Source: Penelope pileata
Taxonomy: Eukaryota > Chordata > Aves > Galliformes > Cracidae
Direction: 5' to 3'
DNA: 64,000 bases
Assembly (NCBI GenBank): GCA_013396635.1
Contig: WBMW01000795.1
Coordinates: 1,005,158-1,069,157 of the forward strand
Under the pieces are notes generated by a model. That model had not been told where the DNA came from and searched no databases. It saw only the letters and a list, made by a program, of their open reading frames with translations. Positions within the stretch are counted from its first letter, which is position 1. Each line of letters opens with the position of its first letter. Both the position numbers and the translations under genes were made by a program. Below are positions 38,701 to 48,076 of this stretch, piece by piece.

Positions 38701-41700
38701 AAAATCCCTTTTGTTGTTGACAAGTCAAGTGACTCTTCTTTACCTCGTGATCAGATGAATCACAGTGCTGGTTGAGAGGGAGGGGAGACGATGCACTTCA
38801 GAGCAGGGTCAGGAAGCACAGGACCTCTCTTTCCACTGGCAGCAAGGTGTTAATTCATGCTGCCAGACATCAAGCTGTGCACCTTGCTCAGCTGTACTTA
38901 TGAAACCACTAAGAAAACTACAGTCACCAGGCATATGGAGGTTGGCTAAACCTCTTCTGGGCCACTTTAAGGAAGAAATTAAAAAAAAAAAAAAAATTTA
39001 CACATAAGAAACTTGTTTATTACTTTAAAGACCGAGGGAAAACCAAAAAGAATCAGATGGCATAAAATCAGTAAGATTTAGCAGCAAATAGGATGGTTGA
39101 CAGGAGAGCAGTAAGGAGTAACAGATGTTAGGAGGAACAGAAGCCCTCATTAGTTTTAAAATGGAGCTTGACCAGTTTAGTCTTTATGAGGAATTTATGC
39201 GAGAATTACTATCTCTAAGGAGCTATATGACAGCTTTTATAGCAAAGAATGAGCAGTTTCTCTAATACCATGCTAATAGAAGCATGATGGAATTAGTCAT
39301 GTCCTAAAGGCGTAACTTGTCTCATCTTGCTCTTATTACCTTTTCTTACATTTTATGGAGTGCTCTAAACCATGAGCCCATTCATATGTGAAGTTTTAGC
39401 CCGAGCAATGTTATTTCAAAATGCAACACTGTTCAAGTTGGAGATACCCATACTACTGTATAAAACAAGTTTTAAGTTTCTCACTTTTGGGGAACTTAAT
39501 TTTTTGGATTACGCTTTAGAAAAGTGAATAGTTTCTGCTCATCCAACACCACATCCTATTAACGCTTACTGCATCCCAACTTGCCTAATCCTCACAGGGT
39601 AAGGTGGCATTTAAACAAGCCAGGTGTCACCACTGAGAATGGCAGAGGGAAGAGAGTGAAAGAGACAGGGGGGTGGGGGGAGAACAAAGGGATGGGAACG
39701 GGAGGACCAGAGTGTCTGAAAAAACAAGAGCCCTATCGCAGTTGAAGCACTTGGATGGCAGCTTCAATTCCTACTTCTGTTCTTTATTCACAGTTTCTTT
39801 GTTCATAACACTACCTCTAAAACATTCCGCTCTCCTCTTGTATTTTGAGTAGGAAGAAAGGCCCTCTTGAAGGTGCTGATAAAGCTGGGTGGAGCTGCAG
39901 GACAAACTGAATGTTGTGCTTTGCCCAATTTACCAGACAGCGGGGTATTAGCCATCTTACTGCATTGCAGCAATGACCACAGACTTAAAAGAAAAATCTG
40001 CACACTAAAAACTAGCAAGGTGAATTACATAAATAAATAAAAAGAACAAGCTACTTTTCCCCCATTAAAAACTTTTTCTGCGTGCATATTCTAACTCTCT
40101 TTAAAATCAGGAAAAAAACCAAACCCTCTACGTTTTCAGTTTAATAAAGATAGCAACAAAGAATCTGGTTAAGTGCTTCCATGGACAGCAGGCACCCCTG
40201 GATACCATTTTTCCCCATTATTCATGGGATGAGAGAGAGCTTTTCTGGCTAAATTGATCACCTGTGGACGTACACTCCATGTAGGTCTCTGTGATATCAA
40301 TTCATAAATCAGACCAAACTGCACAGCACAAATGAAGTATGTCAATCTCTGAACACGCCACAGAAATACACTGTGTTACTGGTAACTACAAGAAGAAAAC
40401 CACACATATCCTTAGATCAAATAAACAAGGTCTTTCTCATTTTCTGTCACTCGCCTAACTCCTCCGACACTTGGCATATACATGGTCAGGACCTCAATTT
40501 TTATGCAAATTCTGAACCATTTTCCATTACTGAAGAAAACCCAGGCATGAGAAGGAAATATTTCATACTGCCATCTCAGGCCTCTGCTGGATGAGCTCGC
40601 TCAGGTTAAGAAACAAAATGGTGGAAATGAGAAAGACAAAGACTTTCAATAGGCAACACTCAAAAAACGTATCTTCCTCCTACAAAAAAAAGAAAAAAAA
40701 AAACAGAAAAAAAACAACATACAATTTAAACTGCAAGTCACTAAGTTTCTGTTTCTTTCAAATACCTGATACACTTGTCAGACTAAGCAATGCTTAAAAA
40801 TAAACCCTTTCACACAAAGAGACTTTAATTTCTTTAATGCATTTACCCTGGCAGTGAAAAAGGCTTATTGCACGTGACTGCACAGCTCCTCCCTGCAGAA
40901 ACCTAAGATTAGTCACTCTGGAACGGTAACGGATTTGGGCACAGCTCCACAGGCAGCTTAAACTGGTCTGTGATGAAGCTGTTGCCAAGAGGGTGATTGC
41001 CCGACCTTCTCCCTTCCCGTGTTCCTGATACCAGCCCTTGGCTGGAACCATCTGCTTGATGCCAGCCCCAGCCAAAGCATCTCTGCTTGCAGCTCATTGA
41101 CTCCTGGCCAGCGACAGCAGGAAGCAGGGACTGGGACTGCTTAGCTGGACTCTGGAGCAAGAAGGGCAGCACAACCTGGTACAGCCTTAGGTGGGCTTCA
41201 GCTGTTCATGAAAACACACCTTGGGAGGGATACGGTGATAACCACAGCCAGTTCCAGATTTCTCATACAAAGGTGGGAGGAAAAGGAGTCAGTGATTATT
41301 TCAAGAAATTGGGAGATGCAGAAAAAGAAGGTTTGCTGAACTTTTACTCTCTGATGCTGATCACCACCACTTCATTACACAGACCTTCAGGAGCCATATG
41401 AACTGAGCTGCATTTTTCTGTATGATACTGATCCCAAGTGCAACCTGGTGAGTCATACTACAGACCCTGACAGACTGACAAGACATGAGGAAATGTCAGC
41501 ATGGAAAGCTGGGAGCAAGGGTGCTGCAAAATGAAGATCTGGCTTAACTCCGTATTATTAGTAAATGCAGGTGAAAGGAGTTCTACTTTTCAGAGTATTT
41601 AGCTAAACTTTCTACAGTGTGTTTCAAAAAAATATGGGAAGTTAAGAGGAGAAACTAAAACCCTGACTTGAGGATACCAGGCTGAAGTTGTGTAGCCACC

Positions 41701-44700
41701 CCTTTGCACCTGTCTGAAGACTACAACACCTGCAATGATTGCAATGAGGTGGAGCATCCTCCCAGACTGAGCCTATGGAGGCTGGGAGGAGAAGCCCTCC
41801 TGGCACTGCATAGCCTGAAGGAGCTCAGCACCAGAGCCCATCCACTTGAGCTTTCCTTTCCAGCAGCACCCTCCATCAGCCAGAAACATCAGTACCAAAT
41901 ACAAAGGCTGAAAGCGCCTCCTAGAGCTTCTGCTGTTCCAGGAACCACTGAAGAAAAAACCTGTGAGCGCAGTTCTTCCCCCAGGACAAGACACATTGCC
42001 CACACAGCCCCACCTGCCACGTGTCCCTGCAGGTGCTCGGAGCACTGCCAGGGCCCACATCCCCATGAGCAGCAGAGCCGGCAGGCAGCTGGGGCAGGCC
42101 CAGGGAGCTTGGGCTGCCAACACGTGCCGCATTGGCAGTGCAAACACCTGCTAGCCAACGTGTCCTGGAGGTAAAGGCCTCACTACCATGCAAATGCATC
42201 TCCCTTCTTTACCCCTGCCAAAAACATGACAACTCTGTTAATTCTCCCAGCACACTTCCCATACCAGTCCTGCATGTGTGCAGCTGCCACAGCCCGCGTG
42301 TGCTGTGTGACCACTTGCTGCACAGCTTCCCTCCCATCCTCCAGGGGCCGATTCTGAGAGAAGTTAATTAGATTTAAATGCAGATGCACTTCAGAATGTA
42401 AGTGCTCACTCTTCTTGAAAATTCAAGGTGCCAGGTGAGCAGGCACGTTGTACTGTGTTGATAGGCAATACCCAAGGATTACATTCATAACACCAAGTTT
42501 CCCTTATGTGTCTTTTATTTAGTTTTACAACAAACAGGAACTTACTCATCAAGATGAAGATTAAAAGAGGATTCTGTACATGGAGAACTCAAGAAATGTT
42601 AAGAAGTTTCCATCTGACTTTTCAGAAGTTAAGTGCTAGCAACATTACTTGTGGTACCTGTTCCCCAGACCAAATCATGCTGCCTGCAGACAAGGCTTTC
42701 CATCTGCGTGTGACAGTTTCATGCAAACACCGATTAACTCAACTTGGACATAACTTGGTCTTAACACTGATCCACAAGGATTCAAGACCATTTTTTCCTT
42801 ATTCCCAAACAAGTGATCTGAAACCTGTTGCCTTTCAGTCACTTGTTCACCTATTTCTTTCTAAATAGCTTCAGCATGTCATGCTAGTATGCCAACCATG
42901 TGAAGCTTCCCATCCAGTCCACTACTAGCTACATTCATTTACACTCAAGTTACTCCAAACTCTGCATTATTCTACTCAGTTAATTATAACCAAATAATTT
43001 CTTCCTCTGTTCCTTCAATTTTATTTGAGATCTTGATTTTGGAAGAAATTATTTTTCTTTTCACCTCTCTTTACATCACTTAGATGACATACAACACAAC
43101 GTACTTTACAACGCAAACAGGCTTGACCAACAAGCCTCCAGAAATTAATGCTGGTTGGAGTTACTAAGTTACCAGCAAGAACTTCAATGCATTTTCCTTT
43201 TATTAAATACATTCTACCATTCTACAATTGCACCTTACGTAAGTCCTCAGTCGTATCCTATTGTTGCATAACCACAGCAGGTAGTAAAGACAAAACCAGG
43301 TCTCCTTAACATAACGTTTCAAGTTCTAACACAAAATACACTGAAAATTCTACTTCACTACTTCAAGTCAAGTCTATTTAACAAATGGCCTAATGATCAG
43401 GAACCACTGTGCGAAGTGGATTCAGTAAGTGTTCCAGCTTTTTAGCAATTTAAACTCCACAATGATTTTCACTGCATTTCAAGCAGCTTTCAACTCTGAA
43501 AGTGACAGTAAGTACAGCTGGTACCAGGGGACCAGCCTCTGCTGATTTGGTGCCAATCAGGGCAAATCTCACCACAGTGTAAGTGATGAAAATTGCTATG
43601 TCCTCTGTTTTATTGACTAACATCTGCTCTTGGCCAGCTACCTAGAAGGTTCAGAAGCTTTCTAACTGCATGCGTGCCGTGCTGCTCCCAAATCGCCCCT
43701 GCCTGAGTCATGCAAGGGAGGACAAATCATTAAAGAACTCACCGTATGCCTCTGGACTATGGAGACATTGGCACCTCCTGCCCAACATACACTATGCTGT
43801 CTCTTTACGTGGGCACATACCATTTTTCCCTCTCAGGACTCTTACCATGGTATTTAGGACTCTTGCTTGCTTTGGACAGAAATCAGAGACAACAGGATGT
43901 GACTGTCAGAGTGATCTCCCACTCACTGCAGAAACTGAACAGTATGTGTTGAGTGAGACGGCAGACTGCAGGAAAATAAAGGATGGCTTTATGATTAGAG
44001 GGCAGAATGATAAGCAAGTGGATTAGATTTTGTTTTACTGATAAAACTGTGTGATGTGGAGCAAGCCATCTAAACCAACCTTTTCTTTACGATGCTTTCT
44101 TTAATGATGACCAACATAAGCCACGAGATGAGGCAGAAATAAGGAGAAAGTGTTAGCTCCATTGGTCCTCAGAAAAGAAAGAGGAGCAGTATTGGTTCCT
44201 CTGTTGTTTTAAGGCAAAATAAAAACAAGGCCTATATCTACAAAGCAATGTCTTATAGTGTGACATCTGAAGATTGATTGGTACAAATTTGCTGCAGAAT
44301 TACAGAGCCATTGAATAGCACAAGAGTGAATAGAGAAGGAAAGAATAAGGTTTCACAACAGAGACCTTTTGGTAGTGGGAGCCGTTCAGCCATTTAGCAG
44401 TGTCTCAAGAGAAATGATCAATACTGCATAGCATTAGGCTATTTGCAATGGTGCCACCACAATGTCAGAAGATACACTGCACTGAACGAGCTTGGGTGGG
44501 GAGAGATGCTGGAGATCCTTTCTGCAGGACGCTGAACTCTTCCTGCTTGGCTCTGCGATGCCACCCACTGGCTGCAGACACCACCACACCACGACACTTG
44601 GCCAGGAGCCTCTCACTCCACAGCTGCACCTCCCTCTGCTTCGAAGCACAGGTCTTTCAACCATTCTCTGTTCTACAAAGCATGACAGGGAGCACCATCA

Positions 44701-47563
44701 CCTCCACTTCCCTGCAGCTTTCAGAAGCTGTTATGTCCATCCTGCTGGAGAAGAGGGATTTATCTAATCAACTTCTGACAAAGTACAGCTCTTCTACAAA
44801 TCTATTAAAAGGAATTGTATTTGAGTGAGTAAGGTTGCCACCATCAGTGTTTACAAACGGCAAACACCTTCACAAGCTTCTAAGGAAGGGGCATGGTATG
44901 TGAGAAACAAACTACTGTGAGATGTAATACTCCTCTGTTTCACAAACAGCAATAAAGAAAAAAGCATCTGTGGTTCTGCAAAACACGAAAGGGAGACAAG
45001 ATATTGAGACAGAGGGCAGAGGTTTTCAGTCATACTTGACAAACACAACCTCACTGGGCTCAAAGCAGCTTACAGGATCTCCATTAAGCCACAAAATAAA
45101 TTACACATGCATCACCATATCAACATGCAGATGAGATTCTACACATTAGATGTTGTTACATCTAATGCATTTCTTTTGACTAAGAAAACTAAGCATTTTG
45201 GTAAAGCGCAGAAAGGATGTGGGAAAAAAGTATTAATAATTACCATATCGGATTTTCTTAAAAAGTTCTAGACATTAAGTCAAAGCTGGATAATTAGAAA
45301 AGAACAACAAACACACACAATAAAAAAAAGCAAACCCAGAAAAATGGATAACCATAATAATGAGAGATTCCTTCAGTCAGAGCATCTCAGAAACATCACT
45401 GAAGTAACAACTCAGAGAAATCATGTGAAAGAAAAAAGTTTGAGGTATATATACCCACATCATTAAATAACGAAGACAGATATATATGCTCTGATGGTCT
45501 CCCTCAGCCAGTTTCATATGGAAGTGTATCAGCATTTCTAAAATAGTTTTTACAGACTGACAGTATCTTCTGACCACTACAGCTAACGTCTTCCATCAGG
45601 GACCTGCTGAAGTCATGCTTCCCACAGAGCTCAGCTCAGCCAGACACTTTGTCATCTTCCACATGCAGGCAGAGGCTGGCTACTTCAATGAGCCCTGTTC
45701 ATAAAGGCTGCTGAGGATTTCCAGAGAGCTCTTGGGAACTGCTCAGTCAGCAGGGCAGTGAAGGTGGCAGCTGTCAAGAAAACTGAGATGACAAATGCCT
45801 GAGGAGGGCAACCACTTTAACAGGTGCAGCTGCAGTGAAAGAAGGCAGGTGTAACACATACAGACTAATCCTGTGGCAACTCATGTTTCAACTGAAATGA
45901 CTGCATTTTGAGACTTGCATAGGGAACACGGAGTGATTACACTCATTTCACAATCAACGATTTTCCACCTCTCTCTGAGCTTTCACTTCCACAATTTTAA
46001 TGCTCCAGTTGGGGAAAAATCTTTATATAGCAACAACGAGAAGAAGTTAAAATAACAAAGGAGTCTCTCTACGGGTTTTGTCAGTCTGGTCAGTGCTTAG
46101 CTCAACAGCAGAATCAAATTCTTGCATTTCTCAAAGCACTGCAGAAACTTAGACATCTGCACAACAGCTAGCGGTGTGTCAAGTAACGATGTCAGTCCAC
46201 ACAGAACACCAGAATGCTTACAAAACAAACATTAGTAAAGCCTGAGCTTATATTGACTGCTGGATCACCAGCCAAGACCTGCAGAGCCTTCCACTCTCCC
46301 TCACCAGCTCAGAAGGACCCTCGCTAGAGGCACGCCATCCCCCATGGCTCCACAGCAAGCACCAACAGGAGCAAAGGTTTTCAGAGAACTCCTGAAACAC
46401 CAGAAAAACAAAATCCAGCTACCTCACATAGCCTTGAGCTCCTTCAGGTACAAACCAACAATGAATGGTTTCTTTTAGCAGAAGTGTTTGTTAGCAATAC
46501 AGCAGGAGTTTATACTTTGCTGTGTGTGCATTGCAGGCTTTTTGTTTTTAAAACTAACATATCAACAAAACAGAAATAGTTCACAGATTCATTCCTTAAC
46601 AATTCTTTCCACTTATTTTATTTCAAGAACAGCATAGCCAGAACTTAAGACAAAGGGTAAGCAATTTTTCTTTTAGTTTCCAAGTTATTGATCTCATTAA
46701 ATTCAAACCTGCCAAAATTTATGGTCTGATCAATACATCGCTGTAAACTCTTGTGATTGCTAGGAAACATTACTCCAAGACTTACCGTCCTTTAGGGAAG
46801 GCCCAATTGCCTCATAAAACAACAAGCACAGGCTAGTCTGCACGTGCCAGTCAATGCATAACAACATTTTTACTGCTGATTCATTTCCTTCTCCTAGAGA
46901 GGAATCCTCCTCAGAAGTCTGCTGTTCATGCGCACTGCATAAGCAGGAAAGAAGCCTGCTTCTAGGATATCTGCAATTTTTTGTTGTCTTCCTTGTTTAA
47001 GGAACACACACGCACAAAAAAAAAACACCCAAACCACCCATTTCTCTTAAGAGTTCATTCAAAATACCAAGAGTAGTGAATTTGAAAGAAGTATTTCATG
47101 AACACACTTAGTTTTAGATATGATTTAACAAATTACAATCCAGAATTGCCAACACATCTGCGTATGATTCATCCCATGTATTTATGCTTAATTTTAGCTG
47201 AATTACTTACAAGAATAAATGTGAAAAAAGGTATACATGATTAACTGAGGCACAGTGGGAGGGAAGGGTGATGAACATGACAAATTTTCTGGCATATAGG
47301 CCCTTTGACATTTTGTTTAAAAATACATAGCTAATTTCCTTACTTGTTCACACTTCAGCAGATAAACTTGTATGAATTAAGACTGAAGTCTTAAATAGTG
47401 CACATCATTTATGAAAAAACTCTAGCAAAAAATGAACTTCAATTTCATAAAACATTCAAGTGTTAAATTTGTTATTGCAATTCTTTTTCTACAGTTGTCT
47501 ATAACACTATATTTCCAAACAGAGAAACAAGAATTTTTGTTGTTGTGTGTGGCTTCTTTTTTT

Positions 47564-47599
<36 letters not shown>

Positions 47600-47664
47600 A
47601 TGGGGGGGGTAAATTNNNNNNNNNNNNNNNNNNNNNNNNNNNNNNNNNNNNAAATAAAATACAA

Positions 47665-47708
<44 letters not shown>

Positions 47709-48076
47709 GAAATGATATCTAGAGTCAACTATCCTTTTAAGGAAACCCTGTAAAATATGAGAAGTACATTAACAAGCTATCAAAACAAACACATTAAGAA
47801 CTGTAGTGTTAACATGACTCACCAGTACTATAGTATCGTTTAAGTTCTGTGCGCCTGATGTCTTTCAGTTGATTGTATTTTTTCTTTTTCTTTTCTTTGT
47901 CTGGAACAGTTTCCTTTTCCCCAGCAAATTTACAGTTGTCTTCAGAGGAACTGATTTGCTCCAAAATAACTTTACTTTCATCATCTTTCTCAGCTGGAGT
48001 TTTGGAAACAGGAGATCCGGGGGATTTGGCAGAGGCAGTCTCAGTGTTTTGTTTGGCTTGCCTTTTCTTTTTCAAG
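5853..48076 (-). CDS. NCOA7: NCOA7, nuclear receptor coactivator 7, long isoform (14 coding exons; first coding exon outside window)
   Basis: NCOA7 (ERAP140) binds estrogen receptor alpha and belongs to the TLDc/OXR1 family linked to oxidative-stress protection and V-ATPase binding. Exons, 5' to 3': 47823-48076, 31793-31872, 30819-30926, 29764-29865, 28571-28696, 26033-26217, 23571-24634, 21792-21960, 13228-13375, 8807-8935, 8185-8337, 7620-7715, 6882-6955, 5853-5988. All have GT-AG borders and matching phases. They read 940 residues without a stop; human NCOA7 has 942 in total including about 17 from the missing first exon. Visible residues: basic N-terminus 1-85, LysM about 109-152, GRAM-like about 208-275, low-complexity middle 286-640, a conserved block 641-745, TLDc about 780-940. 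LysM wording (FNITPNKLVELNKLF) matches NCOA7 rather than its paralogue OXR1. Confidence 0.95.
5989..6881 (-). other. NCOA7: NCOA7 last intron
   Basis: An 893-bp GT-AG intron. It contains a compound homopolymer tract near its right end (6636-6676) and a somewhat GC-richer patch at 6200-6330. I see no other feature. Confidence 0.8.
6636..6676. repeat. Compound homopolymer T-C-A tract
   Basis: A run of about 11 T, then GA, 7 C and about 21 A within an NCOA7 intron. Length is likely polymorphic or misread. Confidence 0.8.
6882..6955 (-). CDS. NCOA7: NCOA7 exon, TLDc
   Basis: This exon has 74 nt, acceptor CTCAG|GTATTC and donor GAGG|GTGAGT. It reads VFKWSGENTYFINGDMTSLE then LGGGG, with the Gly codon split across the intron. 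The glycine run before G-R-F-G-L is typical of TLDc proteins. Confidence 0.94.
6956..7619 (-). other. NCOA7: NCOA7 intron
   Basis: A 664-bp AT-rich intron between TLDc exons. I see no gene or recognisable repeat apart from a 14-A run near 7201. Confidence 0.8.
7620..7715 (-). CDS. NCOA7: NCOA7 exon, TLDc core
   Basis: This is a 96-nt phase-0 exon of 32 residues: IFGAYATHPFRFSDHYYGTG then ETFLYTFSPNFK. It has the TLDc hallmark F-G-A-Y followed by the G-T-G-E-x-F-L-Y-x-F strand. It differs from human at about two residues (PFRF, PNFK). Confidence 0.95.
7716..8184 (-). other. NCOA7: NCOA7 intron
   Basis: A 469-bp intron between the first two TLDc exons. I see nothing else in it. Confidence 0.8.
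8185..8337 (-). CDS. NCOA7: NCOA7 exon, TLDc domain start
   Basis: This is a 153-nt phase-0 exon of 51 residues: LARRLPARVQGYPWRLAYST, then LEHGTSLKTLYRKSASLD and SPVLLVIKDMDNQ. It appears identical to human NCOA7. It carries the W-x-L-x-Y-x-T and G-x-S-L-x-x-L-Y elements of TLDc domains. Confidence 0.95.
8338..8806 (-). other. NCOA7: NCOA7 intron
   Basis: A 469-bp intron with a pyrimidine-rich acceptor side. I see nothing else in it. Confidence 0.8.
8807..8935 (-). CDS. NCOA7: NCOA7 exon shared by long and short forms, acidic linker
   Basis: This is a 129-nt phase-0 exon of 43 residues: IITVEEAKRRKSVCSYY, an acidic run EEEDDDD, then TLPVLKHHSALLENMHIEQ. Human has EDEDEE in the acidic run. 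It is the first exon common to both isoforms. Confidence 0.94.
8936..11717 (-). other. NCOA7: NCOA7 intron downstream of the alternative first exon
   Basis: 2.8 kb of intron for both isoforms. A GC-richer stretch with open frames at about 9900-10950 shows no protein similarity that I recognise and no clear repeat. No other exon is seen. Confidence 0.7.
11718..11795 (-). CDS. NCOA7: NCOA7 alternative first coding exon (short isoform)
   Basis: The coding part is 78 nt (26 codons) from ATG at 11795 to donor AAG|GTATGT. The start is well fixed: in-frame TAA and TAG codons stand two to three codons upstream, and the second ATG (codon 6) would lose the conserved N-terminus. Phase 0 matches the exon at 8935. 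The peptide is one residue longer than the human 25-residue counterpart (an extra residue in DQEEP). A 5' UTR should extend rightward. Confidence 0.87.
11796..13227 (-). other. NCOA7: NCOA7 intron, internal promoter side
   Basis: This is intron for the long isoform. Its first few hundred bases should hold the 5' UTR and promoter of the short isoform, including the ISRE-like motifs at 11932-11967. A 123-codon plus-strand frame (12327-12698) shows no recognisable domain. Confidence 0.65.
11932..11967 (-). promoter_or_regulatory. NCOA7: ISRE/IRF-like elements upstream of the short isoform
   Basis: On the minus strand GAAATAGAAA (11932-11941) fits the GAAANNGAAA core of an interferon-stimulated response element. 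Fourteen bases further upstream a palindrome GTGAAAGTTTCAC (11955-11967) contains two more GAAA half sites. They lie about 140-170 bp upstream of the short-isoform ATG, where a proximal promoter is expected. Binding by ISGF3 or IRFs is inferred. Confidence 0.5.
13228..13375 (-). CDS. NCOA7: NCOA7 exon before the short-isoform junction
   Basis: This exon has 148 nt, acceptor TTTACAG|G and donor GAG|GTGAGT. It reads VDHLYTFFVQWSPEIYGKDA then KEQGFVVVEKEELDMIDNFF and SEPTTKSWE. It is nearly identical to human. It ends in phase 0, so the following exon can be joined either to this one (long form) or to the internal first exon at 11718-11795 (short form). Confidence 0.95.
14504..14840 (-). mobile_element. 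CR1 LINE 3' fragment
   Basis: On the plus strand it begins CAGAATCACAGAATC and continues with wording typical of avian CR1 3' ends read backwards: AGAAGGGACCTTTAAAGGCC, CATCCAGTCCAACTCC and CCACCACCTCTCTGGGCAAC. The element therefore points leftward. It is truncated at its 5' side, as nearly all CR1 copies are. It lies in the same transcriptional direction as NCOA7. Confidence 0.88.
15835..17107 (-). mobile_element. Old, long CR1 LINE fragment (about 1.27 kb)
   Basis: It starts with CAGAATCACAGAACAG and CATCTAGTCCAAATTCTGCT. Further on come CTCTGAATGGCAGCCCTGCT, ATCCTTGATGAAGACATTAA, GAGGTGAAGCCAACTGGCCC and CAGGCCCCATGG. These are diverged versions of the 3' part of an older avian CR1 subfamily, read in reverse. 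Many substitutions indicate an ancient insertion. The subfamily is not assigned. Confidence 0.75.
21441..21591 (+). mobile_element. CR1 LINE 3' end
   Basis: It reads GATGATCTTTGGGGTGCCTT then CCATTCTATGATTCTGTG, the standard CR1 3' terminus with its 8-bp-type end repeat. The preceding 100 bases (GTACCTAATCTGGAGG, CTGCCCGTGGCAAGGGGGTT) also match CR1. Antisense to NCOA7. Confidence 0.88.
21792..21960 (-). CDS. NCOA7: NCOA7 exon after the disordered region
   Basis: This exon has 169 nt, acceptor TTCAG|AT and donor AAAG|GTAAGC. It reads MLPSKEEKSKTPPMFLCIKV, GKPMRKSFVSQS and finally QPEYWFAVPRE with the Arg codon split. It is close to human except around the SQSTTMSQQYSKK segment. Confidence 0.94.
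21961..23570 (-). other. NCOA7: NCOA7 intron
   Basis: A 1.6-kb intron 3' of the large exon. It holds an A run near 22568 and a second near 23440. I see no other feature. Confidence 0.75.
23571..24634 (-). CDS. NCOA7: NCOA7 large middle exon
   Basis: This is a single 1,064-nt exon (354 full codons) with no stop. It starts DIPKDLCPLYRPGEWEDLSS and ends EIRLWLLQKIQVPIE before donor GTAGGT at 23570. The two ends are conserved with human; the interior is Ser/Glu/Lys/Asp-rich, probably disordered and clearly diverged. In human NCOA7 the estrogen receptor-binding region has been mapped to the second half of this part of the protein. The frame is intact, so the gene looks functional. Confidence 0.93.
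24635..26032 (-). other. NCOA7: NCOA7 intron
   Basis: A 1.4-kb AT-rich intron with a 20-T run at about 25143-25162. No other feature seen. Confidence 0.75.
26033..26217 (-). CDS. NCOA7: NCOA7 exon, GRAM-like domain core
   Basis: This exon has 185 nt, acceptor TTCCAG|GGTGTA and donor CATC|GTAAGG. It reads GVVGGVMIVTPNNIMFDPH onward, then ENGCEEYGLICPMEEVVSIA, ending MKIKDALPS. It appears essentially identical to human, the most conserved part of the gene outside TLDc. GRAM-like domains are typically protein- or lipid-binding at membranes. Confidence 0.95.
26218..28570 (-). other. NCOA7: NCOA7 intron
   Basis: A 2.35-kb intron inside the GRAM-like domain coding region. No exon, RNA gene or clear repeat recognised. 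Confidence 0.75.
28571..28696 (-). CDS. NCOA7: NCOA7 exon, start of GRAM-like domain
   Basis: This is a 126-nt phase-0 exon of 42 residues: DADLARKAFKPVERVLSS onward to FLKMNCRYFTDGK. The donor used is GTACGT at 28570. A stronger-looking GTAAGG begins five bases earlier, inside the exon, but its use would break the frame; the chosen site restores the human DGKGVVGGV wording across the junction. Confidence 0.92.
28697..29763 (-). other. NCOA7: NCOA7 intron
   Basis: A 1.07-kb intron. A 167-codon plus-strand frame at 28938-29441 lies entirely within it, but it has no recognisable domain and is treated as chance. Confidence 0.7.
29764..29865 (-). CDS. NCOA7: NCOA7 exon, end of LysM and Ser-rich linker
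   Basis: This is a 102-nt phase-0 exon of 34 residues: ILFVPQTSAARLSSFS, then a Ser/Pro linker ending SSSDAEYDKLP. The last residues (VSPSSSDAEYDKLP) agree with human. The donor is CCA|GTAAGT. Confidence 0.93.
29866..30818 (-). other. NCOA7: NCOA7 intron
   Basis: A 953-bp intron interrupting the LysM domain near its end. Nothing else seen. Confidence 0.75.
30819..30926 (-). CDS. NCOA7: NCOA7 exon encoding most of the LysM domain
   Basis: This is a phase-0 exon of 108 nt (36 residues), starting AGNQDTINSIALKFNITP and ending QTIVPGQ. It holds the LysM signature D-T-x-x-x-I-A-x-K-F and the closing VPGQ turn. Compared with human, only a Leu-to-Ile change and a His-to-Gln change are apparent. 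In eukaryotic TLDc proteins the LysM domain is not known to bind peptidoglycan. Confidence 0.95.
30927..31792 (-). other. NCOA7: NCOA7 intron
   Basis: An 866-bp intron just inside the start of the LysM domain. Nothing else seen. Confidence 0.75.
31793..31872 (-). CDS. NCOA7: NCOA7 exon leading into LysM
   Basis: This exon has 80 nt, acceptor CCTTAG|AT and donor ACT|GTAAGT. It reads DNQNKTNEKKEKKMVSQKPH then GTIEYT; the human counterpart differs at a few residues (THDKKEKKMVVQKPH). It ends with the first residues of the LysM domain (EYT). Confidence 0.93.
32340..32408. repeat. Short degenerate tandem repeat (CATAAAG-type)
   Basis: Units of the form GCATAAAGCAGTATGA and GCATAAAGTAGTATAA recur four to five times with substitutions. 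It lies just left of the GC-rich patch in the long intron. Confidence 0.5.
32500..33200. promoter_or_regulatory. GC-rich patch in the long intron, possible internal promoter
   Basis: GC content and CpG frequency rise clearly above the surrounding intron, with around ten CpG sites in about 300 bases. It lies 0.65-1.3 kb upstream, on the minus strand, of the exon at 31793-31872. The sequence matches no repeat I recognise. Function is inferred from composition alone. Confidence 0.3.
47560..47705. repeat. Homopolymer-bounded assembly gap
   Basis: Long T and A runs and a G run precede 36 N (47616-47651), and a run of more than 40 T follows. The N run and extreme homopolymers indicate unresolved low-complexity sequence, so the length here is unreliable. 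It sits about 120 bases downstream of the donor of exon 47823-48076. Confidence 0.9.
47823..48076 (-). CDS. NCOA7: NCOA7 exon encoding the basic N-terminal region
   Basis: This exon has 254 nt. The acceptor TAAATAG|C completes a codon (Arg in human) and the donor is ACTG|GTGAGT at 47822. It reads LKKKRQAKQNTETASAK onward and ends QLKDIRRTELKRYYST. Lys/Glu-rich stretches flank a Ser-rich segment, and both ends closely match human while the middle diverges. The in-frame ATG at 48099 lies in the polypyrimidine tract of the preceding intron and is not a start. Confidence 0.93.

Larger units (their letters stand above)
31873..47822 (-). other. NCOA7: NCOA7 16-kb intron
   Basis: By far the longest complete intron in the window. 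It holds a GC-rich patch at about 32.5-33.2 kb with a possible alternative first exon, a second GC-rich patch at about 41.8-42.3 kb, and an assembly gap in homopolymers at 47.6 kb. No known coding exon of NCOA7 is expected here, and none was recognised with confidence. Confidence 0.65.

Noticed and set aside
41704..42174. 156-codon plus-strand frame with overlapping minus-strand frames
   Set aside because: GC-rich sequence gives long frames on both strands at once; no conserved protein wording.
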